From Stenotrophomonas maltophilia R551-3 (lineage in GTDB: Bacteria > Pseudomonadota > Gammaproteobacteria > Xanthomonadales > Xanthomonadaceae): 64,000 nucleotides of DNA. The stretch is taken from contig NC_011071.1 of the NCBI RefSeq assembly GCF_000020665.1, positions 734,501-798,500 of the forward strand, written 5' to 3'. Positions 38,717 through 46,301 of the stretch are shown here, in pieces; position 1 is the first letter of the stretch, and each line of letters starts with the position of its first letter. The notes beneath the pieces were generated by a model. That model was given only the letters and a program-made list of their open reading frames with translations, was not told the origin of the DNA and did not search any database. Position numbers and translations under genes: made by a program.

Positions 38717-38722
38717 TATAAT
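38717..38722 (+). promoter_or_regulatory. Perfect TATAAT in front of the kinase gene
   Basis: TATAAT lies 26 bp before the kinase ATG in the long 156-bp gap after the regulator gene. No good -35 is visible at 16-18 bp. It suggests the kinase can be transcribed on its own, but the evidence is one hexamer. Confidence 0.35.
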
Positions 38723-38748
38723 CGCAGCGCTCCGACCGGGACCCCGCA

Positions 38749-40020
38749 ATGCCGCACGGCCTGCCGCGCAAGATCCGTATCGCTTTCATCCTGCAGGCAG
38801 TGCTGGCCAGCCTGGGCATCCTGCTCGGTGCCTGGCTGGTATCGCTGGTGATCAAGCACAGCCTGGTCGGCGCCGCCCTGCGCGAGGAAGCGGCGTACTT
38901 CTGGACCCTGCACGAGGCCTCGCCGGTGCAGCCGCCACCCAACACCCAGAACATCCGTGGCTACCTGCTGGAAAGCGGGCAGTCGGCGTTGTCGTTGCCG
39001 GCCAACCTGCGCAATCTGGAGCCGGGCTTCCACGAACTGCGCAAGGACGACCAGCTGGTACTGGTCGATGTGCGCCCGGCCGGCCGCCTGTACCTGGTGT
39101 TCCTGCGTTCGCGCGCGGAAATGCTGGCGTTCTGGTTCGGCATCGTGCCGGTGCTGCTGACCCTGCTGGCGGTGTATGGCGCCAGCTGGGTGACCTATCG
39201 CGCCTCCAAGCGGCTGGTGTCGCCGGTGAACTGGCTGGCGCGCCGTGTCTCGCGCTGGGACCCGGGCCATCCCGAGGCGGCCGACCTGGAGCCGAACAAG
39301 CTGCCGGCGGACATGCAGGGCGAGACCCGGCAGCTGGCCGCCGCACTGCATTCACTGGCCAACCGGGTCAGCGCGCACGTGGCCCGTGAGCGCAACTTCA
39401 CCCGCGATGCCAGCCATGAGCTGCGCACACCGCTGACCGTGATCCGCGTGGCCAGCGACATGGCGCTGGGCGATGACAGTCTGCAGCCGCGCCTGCGCCG
39501 CAGCCTCCAGCGTATCCAGCGCGCCGGGCGTGACATGGAGGCAGTGATCGATGCGTTCCTGATCCTGGCCCGCGAGGCCGATGTCGAGCCGCAGATCGAG
39601 CTGTTCGACGTCAACGACATCGTCCGCTACGAGGTGGACAACGCCAACGAGCTGCTGGGTACGCGTCCGGTATCGGTGCACCTGCACAGCGATGGTCCGG
39701 TGCAGCTGCATGCGCCGCCACGGGTGCTGCAGGTGGTGGTCAGCAATCTGGTGCGCAACGCCTGCAGCTATACCGACGAAGGGCGCATCGACGTGCACGT
39801 GCACAACGACCGGGTGGTGGTGCGCGACACCGGCATCGGCATGTCCGCCGAGGCGCTGTCGCGCGCGTTCGAGCCGTTCTACCGCGCCGAGCCGAGCCGC
39901 CCGCAGGGTACCGGCCTGGGCCTGTCGATCGTGCGTCGGCTGTGTGATCGCTTCGGCTGGAAGGTCAGCCTGGCCAGTGAGCCGGGCAAGGGCACCGAAG
40001 CCACGGTGATTTTCCGCTGA
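38749..40020 (+). CDS. Sensor histidine kinase
   Basis: 423 residues. Membrane helices at about residues 10-33 and 125-148 enclose a short periplasmic sensor domain of about 90 residues. A HAMP-like linker is followed by the HisKA box with His223 in DASHELRTPLTV and the ATPase domain: N-box VVSNLVRNACSYT, G1 RDTGIGM, F-box FEPFYRAEP and G2 GTGLGLSIVRRL. It should phosphorylate the regulator encoded just upstream. The small sensor domain has no cysteines or metal motif I can see, so the signal stays open. Confidence 0.92.
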   Translation: MPHGLPRKIRIAFILQAVLASLGILLGAWLVSLVIKHSLVGAALREEAAYFWTLHEASPVQPPPNTQNIRGYLLESGQSALSLPANLRNLEPGFHELRKDDQLVLVDVRPAGRLYLVFLRSRAEMLAFWFGIVPVLLTLLAVYGASWVTYRASKRLVSPVNWLARRVSRWDPGHPEAADLEPNKLPADMQGETRQLAAALHSLANRVSAHVARERNFTRDASHELRTPLTVIRVASDMALGDDSLQPRLRRSLQRIQRAGRDMEAVIDAFLILAREADVEPQIELFDVNDIVRYEVDNANELLGTRPVSVHLHSDGPVQLHAPPRVLQVVVSNLVRNACSYTDEGRIDVHVHNDRVVVRDTGIGMSAEALSRAFEPFYRAEPSRPQGTGLGLSIVRRLCDRFGWKVSLASEPGKGTEATVIFR

Positions 40021-40026
40021 CGCCAC

Positions 40027-40169
40027 GCCGGGCATGGCCCGGCGCTACCACGGTGCTTGGCCGGGGTCGGATCCCGTTGCCACGCAACGGGCTCTGACCC
40101 CACGCCCGATCCCGGTAGATCCACGCCATGCGTGGATGGGCGGCGGTAGCGCCGGGCCATGCCCGGCGT
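40027..40169. repeat. Cluster of SMAG units around a 39-bp hairpin
   Basis: Three palindromic units: an inverted one at 40027-40049 (GCCGGGCATGGCCCGGCGCTAC), GTAGATCCACGCCATGCGTG at 40115, and GTAGCGCCGGGCCATGCCC at 40147. Between the first and second lies a 39-bp element (40063-40101), listed separately. Together they fill the space between the kinase and the SGNH hydrolase gene. Confidence 0.78.
40063..40101. repeat. 39-bp GGGGTC/GACCCC hairpin element, copy 2
   Basis: Outer arms GGGGTCGGATCCC and GGGCTCTGACCCC are the same as in the copy at 3909-3947 read on the other strand. The inner stem GTTGCCACGCAAC differs completely from that copy's TTTCCAAAGGAAA, yet both inner parts are self-complementary and both elements are exactly 39 bp. 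Confidence 0.75.
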
Positions 40170-40179
40170 CGGCAATGGC

Positions 40180-40881
40180 TCAGTTGCAGTTGACCTTCGG
40201 CGCCAGTGCCCTGGTCCAGATCGCATAGCCGGCCGGGGTCATGTGCAGCATGTCCTCGCGGAACAGCGACGCATCCGGCTGGCCGTCGGTGCCGAGCATC
40301 GGCGTGTAGACGTCGGTGAAGCCGGTGTTGGGCAGCTTGGCCAGGGCCGCCTTGATCAGCGTGTTGGCCTCGTTGATCGCCGGCAGCAGGTGCGCGCGCG
40401 ACGGGCTTGGCTTAATCGACAGGTACTCCACCTTCGTCTTCGGCAGGTCGCGATGCACGCGCTGCACGAAGGCAACCACATCGTCGCGCACCTGCACGGC
40501 GCTGCGGCCGCTGTTGAGGTCGTTGTCACCGGCGTAGAAGAACACCTTGCACGGTGCATACGGCACCACGATCTGGCCGGCATACCAGGTGCTGTCGCGC
40601 ACTTCCGAACCGCCGAAACCACGGTTGAACACCGGCTGGCCGGGGAAGTCGGCTGCCAGGCCTTCCCACATGCGGATCGAGGAGCTGCCGATGAACTCGA
40701 TGCCGCCCCGTGGCGGTGGGCTGGTCTGGTCGGTGCTGGCGAAGTGGGCCATGTCGCCGGCCCAGGCCACGTTGGAGACCTGCTCGGGCACGCGCGGCGG
40801 CTTGGCCGGGCTCAGCGCCTGAGCCAGCGGTGCGGCGGTCAGCAGGCCCAGCATCAGCAGGCAGGTACGGCGACGGGACAT
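40180..40881 (-). CDS. Exported SGNH/GDSL hydrolase family protein
   Basis: 233 residues with a signal peptide (CLLMLGLLTAAPLAQA). The SGNH blocks are present: IEFIGSSSIRMWEG (nucleophile Ser), FNRGFGGSEVRD (Gly), FYAGDNDLNSG (Asn) and DMLHMTPAGYAIW (Asp-His). It is probably a periplasmic esterase acting on carbohydrate or lipid esters; the branch with GSSSIR is shared with acetyl-esterase-like lipases. It is flanked by repeats upstream of dgkA on the other strand and is monocistronic. Confidence 0.85.
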   Translation of the reverse strand: MSRRRTCLLMLGLLTAAPLAQALSPAKPPRVPEQVSNVAWAGDMAHFASTDQTSPPPRGGIEFIGSSSIRMWEGLAADFPGQPVFNRGFGGSEVRDSTWYAGQIVVPYAPCKVFFYAGDNDLNSGRSAVQVRDDVVAFVQRVHRDLPKTKVEYLSIKPSPSRAHLLPAINEANTLIKAALAKLPNTGFTDVYTPMLGTDGQPDASLFREDMLHMTPAGYAIWTRALAPKVNCN

Positions 40882-41093
40882 CAGGCGCTCCAGCAGGGAA
40901 GGGGAAAGCCATCATAGAAGCTGGGCCGGGCCGGGGCTTGCCCCTGGCAGGCCATTGGCCAGGGCCGCCCGGCGTACGGCTGGCGGCCTTGTGGCAAAAT
41001 GGCGGCCATCTGCCTATCCCTGTGCACCCATGATTCCCTGCCGTGCGTCTGAGCGGTCGCTGCGCCGCGCCCCTGTTGCTGGATGTTCCACCC

Positions 41094-41489
41094 GTGGCTG
41101 ATCAGTTCGGCCATCTGCCCCGCGGCCCGCGCCGCATCTTCCAGGCCGCCCGCTGGTCCTGGCAGGGCCTGCGCGCCGCCTGGCTGCATGAGTCCTCGTT
41201 CCGGCTGGAGGTCTACCTGCTGATCCTGCTGACCCCGGTCGCGGTCTGGCTGGGCCAGACCCCGGTCGAGCGCGCGCTGCTGATCGGCTCGATGCTGCTG
41301 GTGCTGGCGATGGAACTGGCCAACTCGGCCATCGAGGCGGTGATCGAGCGCTACGGCAGCGAGATCCATGAGCTGGCCGGGCGCGCCAAGGACATGGGCT
41401 CGGCGGCGGTGTTCATGCTGATGATGAACGTGCTGCTGTGCTGGGGCCTGGTACTGGTGCCGCGCCTGTTCCCGGCCAGCGCCGGCTGA
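41094..41489 (+). CDS. dgkA: Diacylglycerol kinase
   Basis: 131 residues from GTG 41094; a GTG at 41043 would add 17 unconserved residues. It phosphorylates diacylglycerol, recycling it from membrane-glycan synthesis. Three membrane helices are visible; the family signature is ELANSAIEAVIERYGSEIHE with the catalytic Glu, and the N-terminal amphipathic RIFQAARWSWQGLRAAW fits. The E. coli enzyme has 122 residues. The TerC gene follows 32 bp downstream, probably in the same transcript. No strong ribosome site marks either start. Confidence 0.9.
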   Translation: MADQFGHLPRGPRRIFQAARWSWQGLRAAWLHESSFRLEVYLLILLTPVAVWLGQTPVERALLIGSMLLVLAMELANSAIEAVIERYGSEIHELAGRAKDMGSAAVFMLMMNVLLCWGLVLVPRLFPASAG

Positions 41490-41521
41490 TCCTTCTTCCT
41501 CCCCCTTGTTGAAGACTTCCC

Positions 41522-42271
41522 ATGTCCCTTGAGTTTCTCGCCGATCCGAACGTCTGGTTGACCCTGTTCACCCTTAGTGCGCTGGAAATCGTGCTCGGCA
41601 TCGACAACCTGGTGTTCATTTCCATCGCGGTCAGCAAGCTGCCCGAGCACCGCCGCCCGTTCGCACGCCGGCTCGGCATCGCCGTGGCCTGCATCACCCG
41701 TATCGGCCTGCTGGTGTCCCTGGCATACCTGGCGCACATGCAGGCGAACCTGTTCACCGTGGCCGGCATGGGCATTTCCATCCGCGACCTGGTGCTGATC
41801 GTCGGTGGCCTGTTCCTGATCATCAAGGGCTGGATGGAGATCAAGGAAATGATCACCGGTGGCGAGGATGAGGACCCGAGCACGACCAAGACCTCGGCTG
41901 TGTTCGGCTACGTGATCGCGCAGATCGCGATCATCGACATCGTGTTCTCGCTGGATTCGGTGATCACTGCCGTCGGCATCGCCGACCACGTGCCGGTGAT
42001 GGTCGCCGCGATCCTGCTGTCGGTGGCGGTGATGCTGCTGGCCGCCAACCCGCTGGGCCGCTTCATCGATGCCAACCCGACCGTGAAGATGCTGGCCCTG
42101 GCCTTCATCCTGCTGATCGGTGCGGTGCTGATCCTGGATGGCCTGGACGTGCACGTGCCCAAGCCCTACATCTACGCGGCGATGGGCTTCTCGGTGCTGG
42201 TGGAGTGGCTGAACCTGCTGATGCGCCGCCGCGCACGCGAACACCACGTGCCGGGCGCCGGCGACTGGTAA
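41522..42271 (+). CDS. TerC family integral membrane protein
   Basis: 249 residues with seven membrane helices. TerC hallmarks are two repeated acidic helix motifs: LSALEIVLGIDNLVFISIA near residue 20 and IIDIVFSLDSVITAVGIA near residue 140, whose Glu/Asp residues likely bind metal. Relatives export manganese or other divalent metals, or help metalate exported proteins; others belong to tellurite resistance. I see no yybP-type riboswitch in the 32-bp gap. It is co-directional with dgkA and followed by a strong terminator. Confidence 0.9.
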   Translation: MSLEFLADPNVWLTLFTLSALEIVLGIDNLVFISIAVSKLPEHRRPFARRLGIAVACITRIGLLVSLAYLAHMQANLFTVAGMGISIRDLVLIVGGLFLIIKGWMEIKEMITGGEDEDPSTTKTSAVFGYVIAQIAIIDIVFSLDSVITAVGIADHVPVMVAAILLSVAVMLLAANPLGRFIDANPTVKMLALAFILLIGAVLILDGLDVHVPKPYIYAAMGFSVLVEWLNLLMRRRAREHHVPGAGDW

Positions 42272-42298
42272 GCGGCTCACAGGCAAGCGTGTCACCCC

Positions 42299-42331
42299 GA
42301 ACCCCCGGCCCTGCCGGGGGTTCTTCGTTTC
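42299..42331 (+). terminator. Intrinsic terminator after the TerC gene
   Basis: An 11-bp perfect stem (GAACCCCCGGC with GCCGGGGGTTC), loop CCT, followed by TTCGTTTC. It lies 27 bp after the TerC stop. Confidence 0.75.
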
Positions 42332-42345
42332 GGGGCCGCTGCGCC

Positions 42346-42411
42346 CGCCGGGCATGGCCCGGCGCTACCGTTCGTGGCGTGGTCTGGTAGCGCCGCGCCA
42401 TGCCCGGCGGG
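42346..42411. repeat. SMAG pair with heads facing inward
   Basis: Here the order is reversed against the other dimers: first an inverted unit (CCGGGCATGGCCCGGCGCTAC), then a direct unit (GTAGCGCCGCGCCATGCCC), so the two GTAG heads face each other across 17 bp. Confidence 0.78.
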
Positions 42412-42535
42412 GAGGTTCCCGCCAGCTGTGAATTGAGATCAACAGTGTTTTCCCGGGGCGAGGCTTAATCCGGGCCGGTAAAGCGCGCAGGCTACGCGCT
42501 CTTTCCCAGGACCTGCCCCCACGCAGGATGACCCC

Positions 42536-43696
42536 ATGAACTCCAGAGCCGCCTTGTTGGCCCTCGCTGTTGGCGCTTTCGCCATCGGCACTACCGAATT
42601 CGCGCCGATGGGCCTGCTGCCGGTCATTGCCGACGGCGTAGGCGTGAACATCCCCACCGCCGGCATGTTGATCACGGCCTACGCCGTGGGCGTCATGCTG
42701 GGTGCACCTGTGATGACCCTGCTGATGGGACGCTTCGGCAAGCGCACTGCGCTGATGCTGCTGATGTCGATCTTCGTGGTCGGCAACCTGCTGTCGGCAC
42801 TGGCCCCGAACTACGGCCTGCTGCTGTTGTCGCGCCTGGTCACCAGCCTCAATCACGGTGCCTTCTTCGGCATCGGTGCGGTGGTCGCCGCCAGCCTGGT
42901 ACCGAAGGAAAAGCAGGCGGCCGCCGTGGCGACCATGTTCATGGGCCTCACCATCGCCAACATCGGCGGTGTGCCGCTGGCCACCTGGGTGGGGCAGCAG
43001 CTGGGCTGGCGCCTGTCCTTCGCCGGCACGGCGGTGCTGGGCCTGGTCGCGATCACCGCGCTGGGCCTGGCCCTGCCGGCATCCGCGCCCGATGCGCGTC
43101 CGGACGTGCGCCGCGAACTGAAGGCGATCCTGCAGCCGCAGGTGCTGCTGGCCATGGCCACCACAGTGCTCGGCGCCGGCGCGATGTTCACCCTCTACAC
43201 CTACGTGGCGCCGGTGCTGACCGAGCTGACCGGCGCCTCCAACGCCTTCATCGCGATGTCGCTGGCCCTGATCGGCATCGGCTTCACCTTCGGCAATGGC
43301 ATCGGCGGGCGCATGGCCGACTGGTCGCTGGATGGTGCCACCCGCATCCTGCTGGCGGTACTGGCCGTGTTGATGTTCGTGCTGCCGCTGGCCTTCATGA
43401 ATCACGCCACGGCGGCGCTGGGCGTGCTGCTGTTCGGTGCCGCGACCTTCGCGATCGTGCCGCCGCTGCAGATCCGGGTGATGCAGGCGGCCAGCGAGGC
43501 GCCAGGCCTGGCGTCGTCGATCAACGTCGGTGCGTTCAATCTCGGCAATGCGCTCGGTGCAGCACTGGGTGGTGCGGTGATCAGTTCGGGCCTGGGCTAC
43601 GCCGCGATTCCGGTGGCCGGTGGCCTGCTGGCGGCCTCAGGGTTGCTGCTGGCATGGCTGGGGCGTCCGCGCGCTGCGGTGGCTGAGGCCTGCTGA
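42536..43696 (+). CDS. MFS transporter, DHA1 family (AraJ-like exporter)
   Basis: 386 residues and 12 membrane helices. Helix 1 has FAIGTTEFAPMGLLPVIADGVG, the marker of the AraJ/YdhP exporters; motif A is LLMGRFGKRTALML, and helix 5 has VPLATWVGQQLGWRLSF. It should export sugars or drugs by proton antiport. It is a second member of the same group as the exporter at 24028, but has no adjacent regulator. A 264-bp leader with a terminator and SMAG pair separates it from TerC. Confidence 0.88.
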   Translation: MNSRAALLALAVGAFAIGTTEFAPMGLLPVIADGVGVNIPTAGMLITAYAVGVMLGAPVMTLLMGRFGKRTALMLLMSIFVVGNLLSALAPNYGLLLLSRLVTSLNHGAFFGIGAVVAASLVPKEKQAAAVATMFMGLTIANIGGVPLATWVGQQLGWRLSFAGTAVLGLVAITALGLALPASAPDARPDVRRELKAILQPQVLLAMATTVLGAGAMFTLYTYVAPVLTELTGASNAFIAMSLALIGIGFTFGNGIGGRMADWSLDGATRILLAVLAVLMFVLPLAFMNHATAALGVLLFGAATFAIVPPLQIRVMQAASEAPGLASSINVGAFNLGNALGAALGGAVISSGLGYAAIPVAGGLLAASGLLLAWLGRPRAAVAEAC

Positions 43697-43784
43697 GGAG
43701 TGTTGGATTCCGGCAGGGCTTGCAGCCCTGCACCCGCTGCAATCAACGTCAACGGCAAAAGCCGGCGCTGGTTTTCTGAGGGTT

Positions 43785-43889
43785 GGGCGGGGTGGTGTGG
43801 GTTGGCAGGACACGCCGTGAACCCATCCATGGGGGCTCGATGGCGCCATCCATGGCGCCAACGGTCCTGCCAACCCACACCGCCCCACC
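43785..43889. repeat. Long hairpin element A
   Basis: Arms GTGTGGGTTGGCAGGAC (43795-43811) and GTCCTGCCAACCCACAC (43864-43880) pair perfectly over 17 bp, with further GC-rich pairing outside. Inside is a second hairpin, GGCGCCATCCATGGCGCC. On the minus strand it contains CCCCATGGATGGGTTCACG, shared in outline with element B. Confidence 0.75.
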
Positions 43890-44032
43890 TCCGACAGATT
43901 GCCGCGATCGGTCGGAAAGGCGTTCTGCTTTGGTAGGTGTCGACCTTGGTCGACACGAATGCCTGAAGAACCGGCTTTTGCTTTTATTTTTTTCTTTTGA
44001 TCTTCCCGCGGTGCGCAGGAAACCGTATGAGG

Positions 44033-44132
44033 CCGGGCGGGTGGGCGTGGCGGGGGTGTCCGCGGCATGGATGCCGCGGCCAAGCCTCCAGGGACGGATT
44101 CACGGCGTCCCCCGCCATGCCCACCCGCCCGG
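44033..44132. repeat. Long hairpin element B
   Basis: Arms CCGGGCGGGTGGGCGTGGC and GCCATGCCCACCCGCCCGG pair with one mismatch over about 24 bp in all. An internal hairpin CCGCGGCATGGATGCCGCGG is followed by CCTCCAGGGACGGATTCACG and GCGTCCC. The order arm - CATGGATG hairpin - GGATTCACGGCGT - arm is the same as in element A read on the other strand. Confidence 0.78.
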
Positions 44133-44244
44133 ACTATTCAGGCGATCCATGAGCATGGCCACCGCGGAGGGGGCGGCGCCCGATGGCCGGTCTTTCACCC
44201 GAACCATGGCATGCTCGGCGCCAAGCCCACCCGGAACCTTCGCC

Positions 44245-44865
44245 ATGCGCCTGTTCACCCGCGTCCTGCCCTTGATGCTGCTGGCTTCACTGCTCTCCGG
44301 CTGTGGCTACAACGCCATCCAGCAGAAGGATGAAGCGGTCAAGGCCAGCTGGTCCGAAGTGCTCAACCAGTACAAGCGCCGTGCCGACCTGGTACCCAAC
44401 CTGGTGCAGACCGTGAAAGGCTTTGCCAGCCAGGAAGAGCGCGTGCTGACCGAAGTCACCAACGCCCGCTCGCGGGTCGGTCAGATCAACGTCAACGCCG
44501 ACGACGAAGCCTCGCTCAAGCAGTTCCAGCAGGCCCAGGGCGAACTCGGCAGCGCGTTGTCGCGGCTGCTGGTGGTCACCGAGAATTATCCGGTGCTCAA
44601 GTCCGACCAGAACTTCCGCGATCTGCAGGCGCAGCTGGAAGGTACCGAGAACCGCATCACCGTCGCCCGCGGTCGCTACATCCAGCAGGTGCAGGACTAC
44701 AACACCTACATCCGCTCGTTCCCGCAGGTGATCACCGCCAAGATCTTCGGCTACAAGACCAAGCCGAACTTCACCGTGGACAACGAAGCGCAGATCTCCA
44801 ACGCGCCGGCGGTGGATTTCGGCAGCGCGCCGCAGCAGCAGCCGGCTCCGCAGCCGGGCCATTGA
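44245..44865 (+). CDS. lemA: LemA family lipoprotein
   Basis: 206 residues. The signal ends in a lipobox (LLASLLSGC, Cys20), so the mature protein is a lipoprotein. The LemA core is clear: NAIQQKDEAVKASWSEVLNQ, YKRRADLVPNLVQTVKGFA, VTNARSRVGQINV and RLLVVTENYPVLKSDQNFRD, all long helices, ending in the AKIFGYKTKPNF motif. The function of LemA is not settled; it is usually found with TPM-domain proteins, as here (3 bp to the next gene). The operon is likely membrane-associated and three genes long. Confidence 0.92.
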   Translation: MRLFTRVLPLMLLASLLSGCGYNAIQQKDEAVKASWSEVLNQYKRRADLVPNLVQTVKGFASQEERVLTEVTNARSRVGQINVNADDEASLKQFQQAQGELGSALSRLLVVTENYPVLKSDQNFRDLQAQLEGTENRITVARGRYIQQVQDYNTYIRSFPQVITAKIFGYKTKPNFTVDNEAQISNAPAVDFGSAPQQQPAPQPGH

Positions 44866-44868
44866 CCC

Positions 44869-45756
44869 ATGCGCCTGGCCACTGCGCTGCTGGCCCTGCT
44901 GCTGTGGCTGCCGTTGGCGTCGCAGGCCCAGCAGCTGGCGCCGATTCCGGCGCTGGACTCGCCGGTGGTCGATACCACCGGAACGCTGGATGCCGCGCAG
45001 AAGCAGGCGCTGGTGCAGCAGGCACTGGACCTGCAGCAGCGCAAGGGTAGCCAGCTGCAGGTGCTGGTGGTGCCCAGCACCCAGCCTGAGGACATCGCGC
45101 AGTACACCACGCGGGTCTTCGACCAATGGCAGGTCGGCCGCAAGGGCGTGGATGACGGTGTGCTGCTGGTGGTGGCGAAGGACGACCGGCGCGTGCGCAT
45201 CGAACCGGGCTACGGCCTGGAGGGCGCCATTCCCGATGCCATCGCCAACCGGGTCATCCAGGAATATCTGGTGCCGCGCTTCCGAGCCGGCGACTACGCC
45301 GGTGGCATCACCGATGCCACCGCGGTGCTGGTGAAGATCGTCGATGGCGAGGCACTGCCGGCGCCGGTCAGCGGCCAGCGGGGCCGCGAGCCCGACGGTG
45401 GCGGCGATACCTGGTTCCTGGCCCTGTTCATCGGTGTATTCGCCGGCAGCATCCTGCGCGGCGTGTTCTCGCGCGTGCCGCGACCGTTGCGTGGCCTGCT
45501 CGGCGGTGCCGGTGCCGCACTGGCGGCGTTCCTGTTCACCTCCACCCTGCTGGCCAGTGGCCTGGCGGGCATCGTCGGCCTGATCGTGGCCATGCTGTCC
45601 GGCCATCCCGGGCGCTTTGCCGGTGGTGGAGGCTGGGGCGGTGGCAGTTGGGGCGGCGGAGGCGGCTTCGGCGGGGGCGGTGGATTTGGTGGTGGCGGCG
45701 GCTGGGGCGGCGGCGGTGGCCGTTCCGGCGGCGGCGGTGCTTCGGGAGGCTGGTGA
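44869..45756 (+). CDS. TPM domain protein, YgcG family
   Basis: 295 residues: signal peptide (ALLALLLWLPLASQA), a periplasmic TPM domain (residues about 30-165; VVDTTGTLDAAQKQAL, DDGVLLVVAKDDRRVRIEPG, GLEGAIPDAIANRVI), two membrane helices (about 180-250), and a Gly/Trp-rich tail of about 45 residues built from repeats such as GGGGWGGG. Bacterial TPM proteins are linked to membrane-protein or photosystem quality control; the exact role of YgcG is unknown. It lies 3 bp after lemA and overlaps the next TPM gene by one base. Confidence 0.9.
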   Translation: MRLATALLALLLWLPLASQAQQLAPIPALDSPVVDTTGTLDAAQKQALVQQALDLQQRKGSQLQVLVVPSTQPEDIAQYTTRVFDQWQVGRKGVDDGVLLVVAKDDRRVRIEPGYGLEGAIPDAIANRVIQEYLVPRFRAGDYAGGITDATAVLVKIVDGEALPAPVSGQRGREPDGGGDTWFLALFIGVFAGSILRGVFSRVPRPLRGLLGGAGAALAAFLFTSTLLASGLAGIVGLIVAMLSGHPGRFAGGGGWGGGSWGGGGGFGGGGGFGGGGGWGGGGGRSGGGGASGGW

Positions 45757-46250
45757 TGATCCAACGTCTGTGTCGCCATGTATTTTCGCCGTCGGTGCGG
45801 CGTGCGTTCCCGCCGGCCACGCTGCAGGCGATCACCGAGGCCATCGCGGCCGGTGAGCAACGCCACGGTGGCCAGGTGATGTTCGCGGTCGAAGCCGACC
45901 TGCCGTGGGCCGCGTTGTGGCACAAAGTGACCCCGCGCCAGGCCGCCGAACACGCCTTCGCCCGCCTGCGTACCTGGGACACGGCCCACAACAACGGCGT
46001 GCTGATCTACCTGCTGCTGGCCGATCACGCGATCGAGATCGTCGCCGACCGCGGCCTGCACGGCCGGGTCAGCCCGGCGCAGTGGCAGCGGGTCTGCACC
46101 CACCTGCGCGAGGGCCTGCGTGGTTCCAATCCGGTGGAAGCGCTGCAGGATGCCATCGACGAGGTCTCCAGCCTGATCGAAGGGCACTTTCCAGCCTCGA
46201 CGCGGTCGAACGATGACGCGTTGCCGAACTCGCCCCAGCTCCTTGGTTGA
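45756..46250 (+). CDS. Second TPM domain protein, cytosolic or periplasm-facing
   Basis: 164 residues, starting inside TGATG of the previous stop. It has the second half of a TPM fold (QAAEHAFARLRTWDTAHNNG, VLIYLLLADHAIEIVADRG, LHGRVSPAQWQRVCTHL) but no signal peptide or membrane helix that I can see. Such short TPM partners follow LemA-YgcG pairs in many proteobacteria. The three genes probably act in one complex. The final 20 residues are polar and variable. Confidence 0.88.
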   Translation: MIQRLCRHVFSPSVRRAFPPATLQAITEAIAAGEQRHGGQVMFAVEADLPWAALWHKVTPRQAAEHAFARLRTWDTAHNNGVLIYLLLADHAIEIVADRGLHGRVSPAQWQRVCTHLREGLRGSNPVEALQDAIDEVSSLIEGHFPASTRSNDDALPNSPQLLG

Positions 46251-46301
46251 GCCGGGGCGGCACTGGCCCGAGAATAGGCGTTCAACCGCAAGGCACCTTC
46301 C

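Larger units (their letters stand above)
43697..44244. other. 548-bp non-coding region with two large hairpins
   Basis: No credible gene. It holds two related long hairpins (43785-43889 and 44033-44132, listed separately) in opposite orientation, an SMAG monomer at 43933-43956 (GTAGGTGTCGACCTTGGTCG), and a T-rich tract (TTTTGCTTTTATTTTTTTC near 43976-43994). GCAAAAGCCGG at 43755-43765 and its exact inverse CCGGCTTTTGC at 43971-43981 flank the first hairpin and the SMAG unit. Confidence 0.7.

Noticed and set aside
41490..41521. Possible manganese (yybP-ykoY) riboswitch before the TerC gene
   Set aside because: The gap is only 32 bp, too short for the aptamer, and no match was seen in the dgkA coding end.
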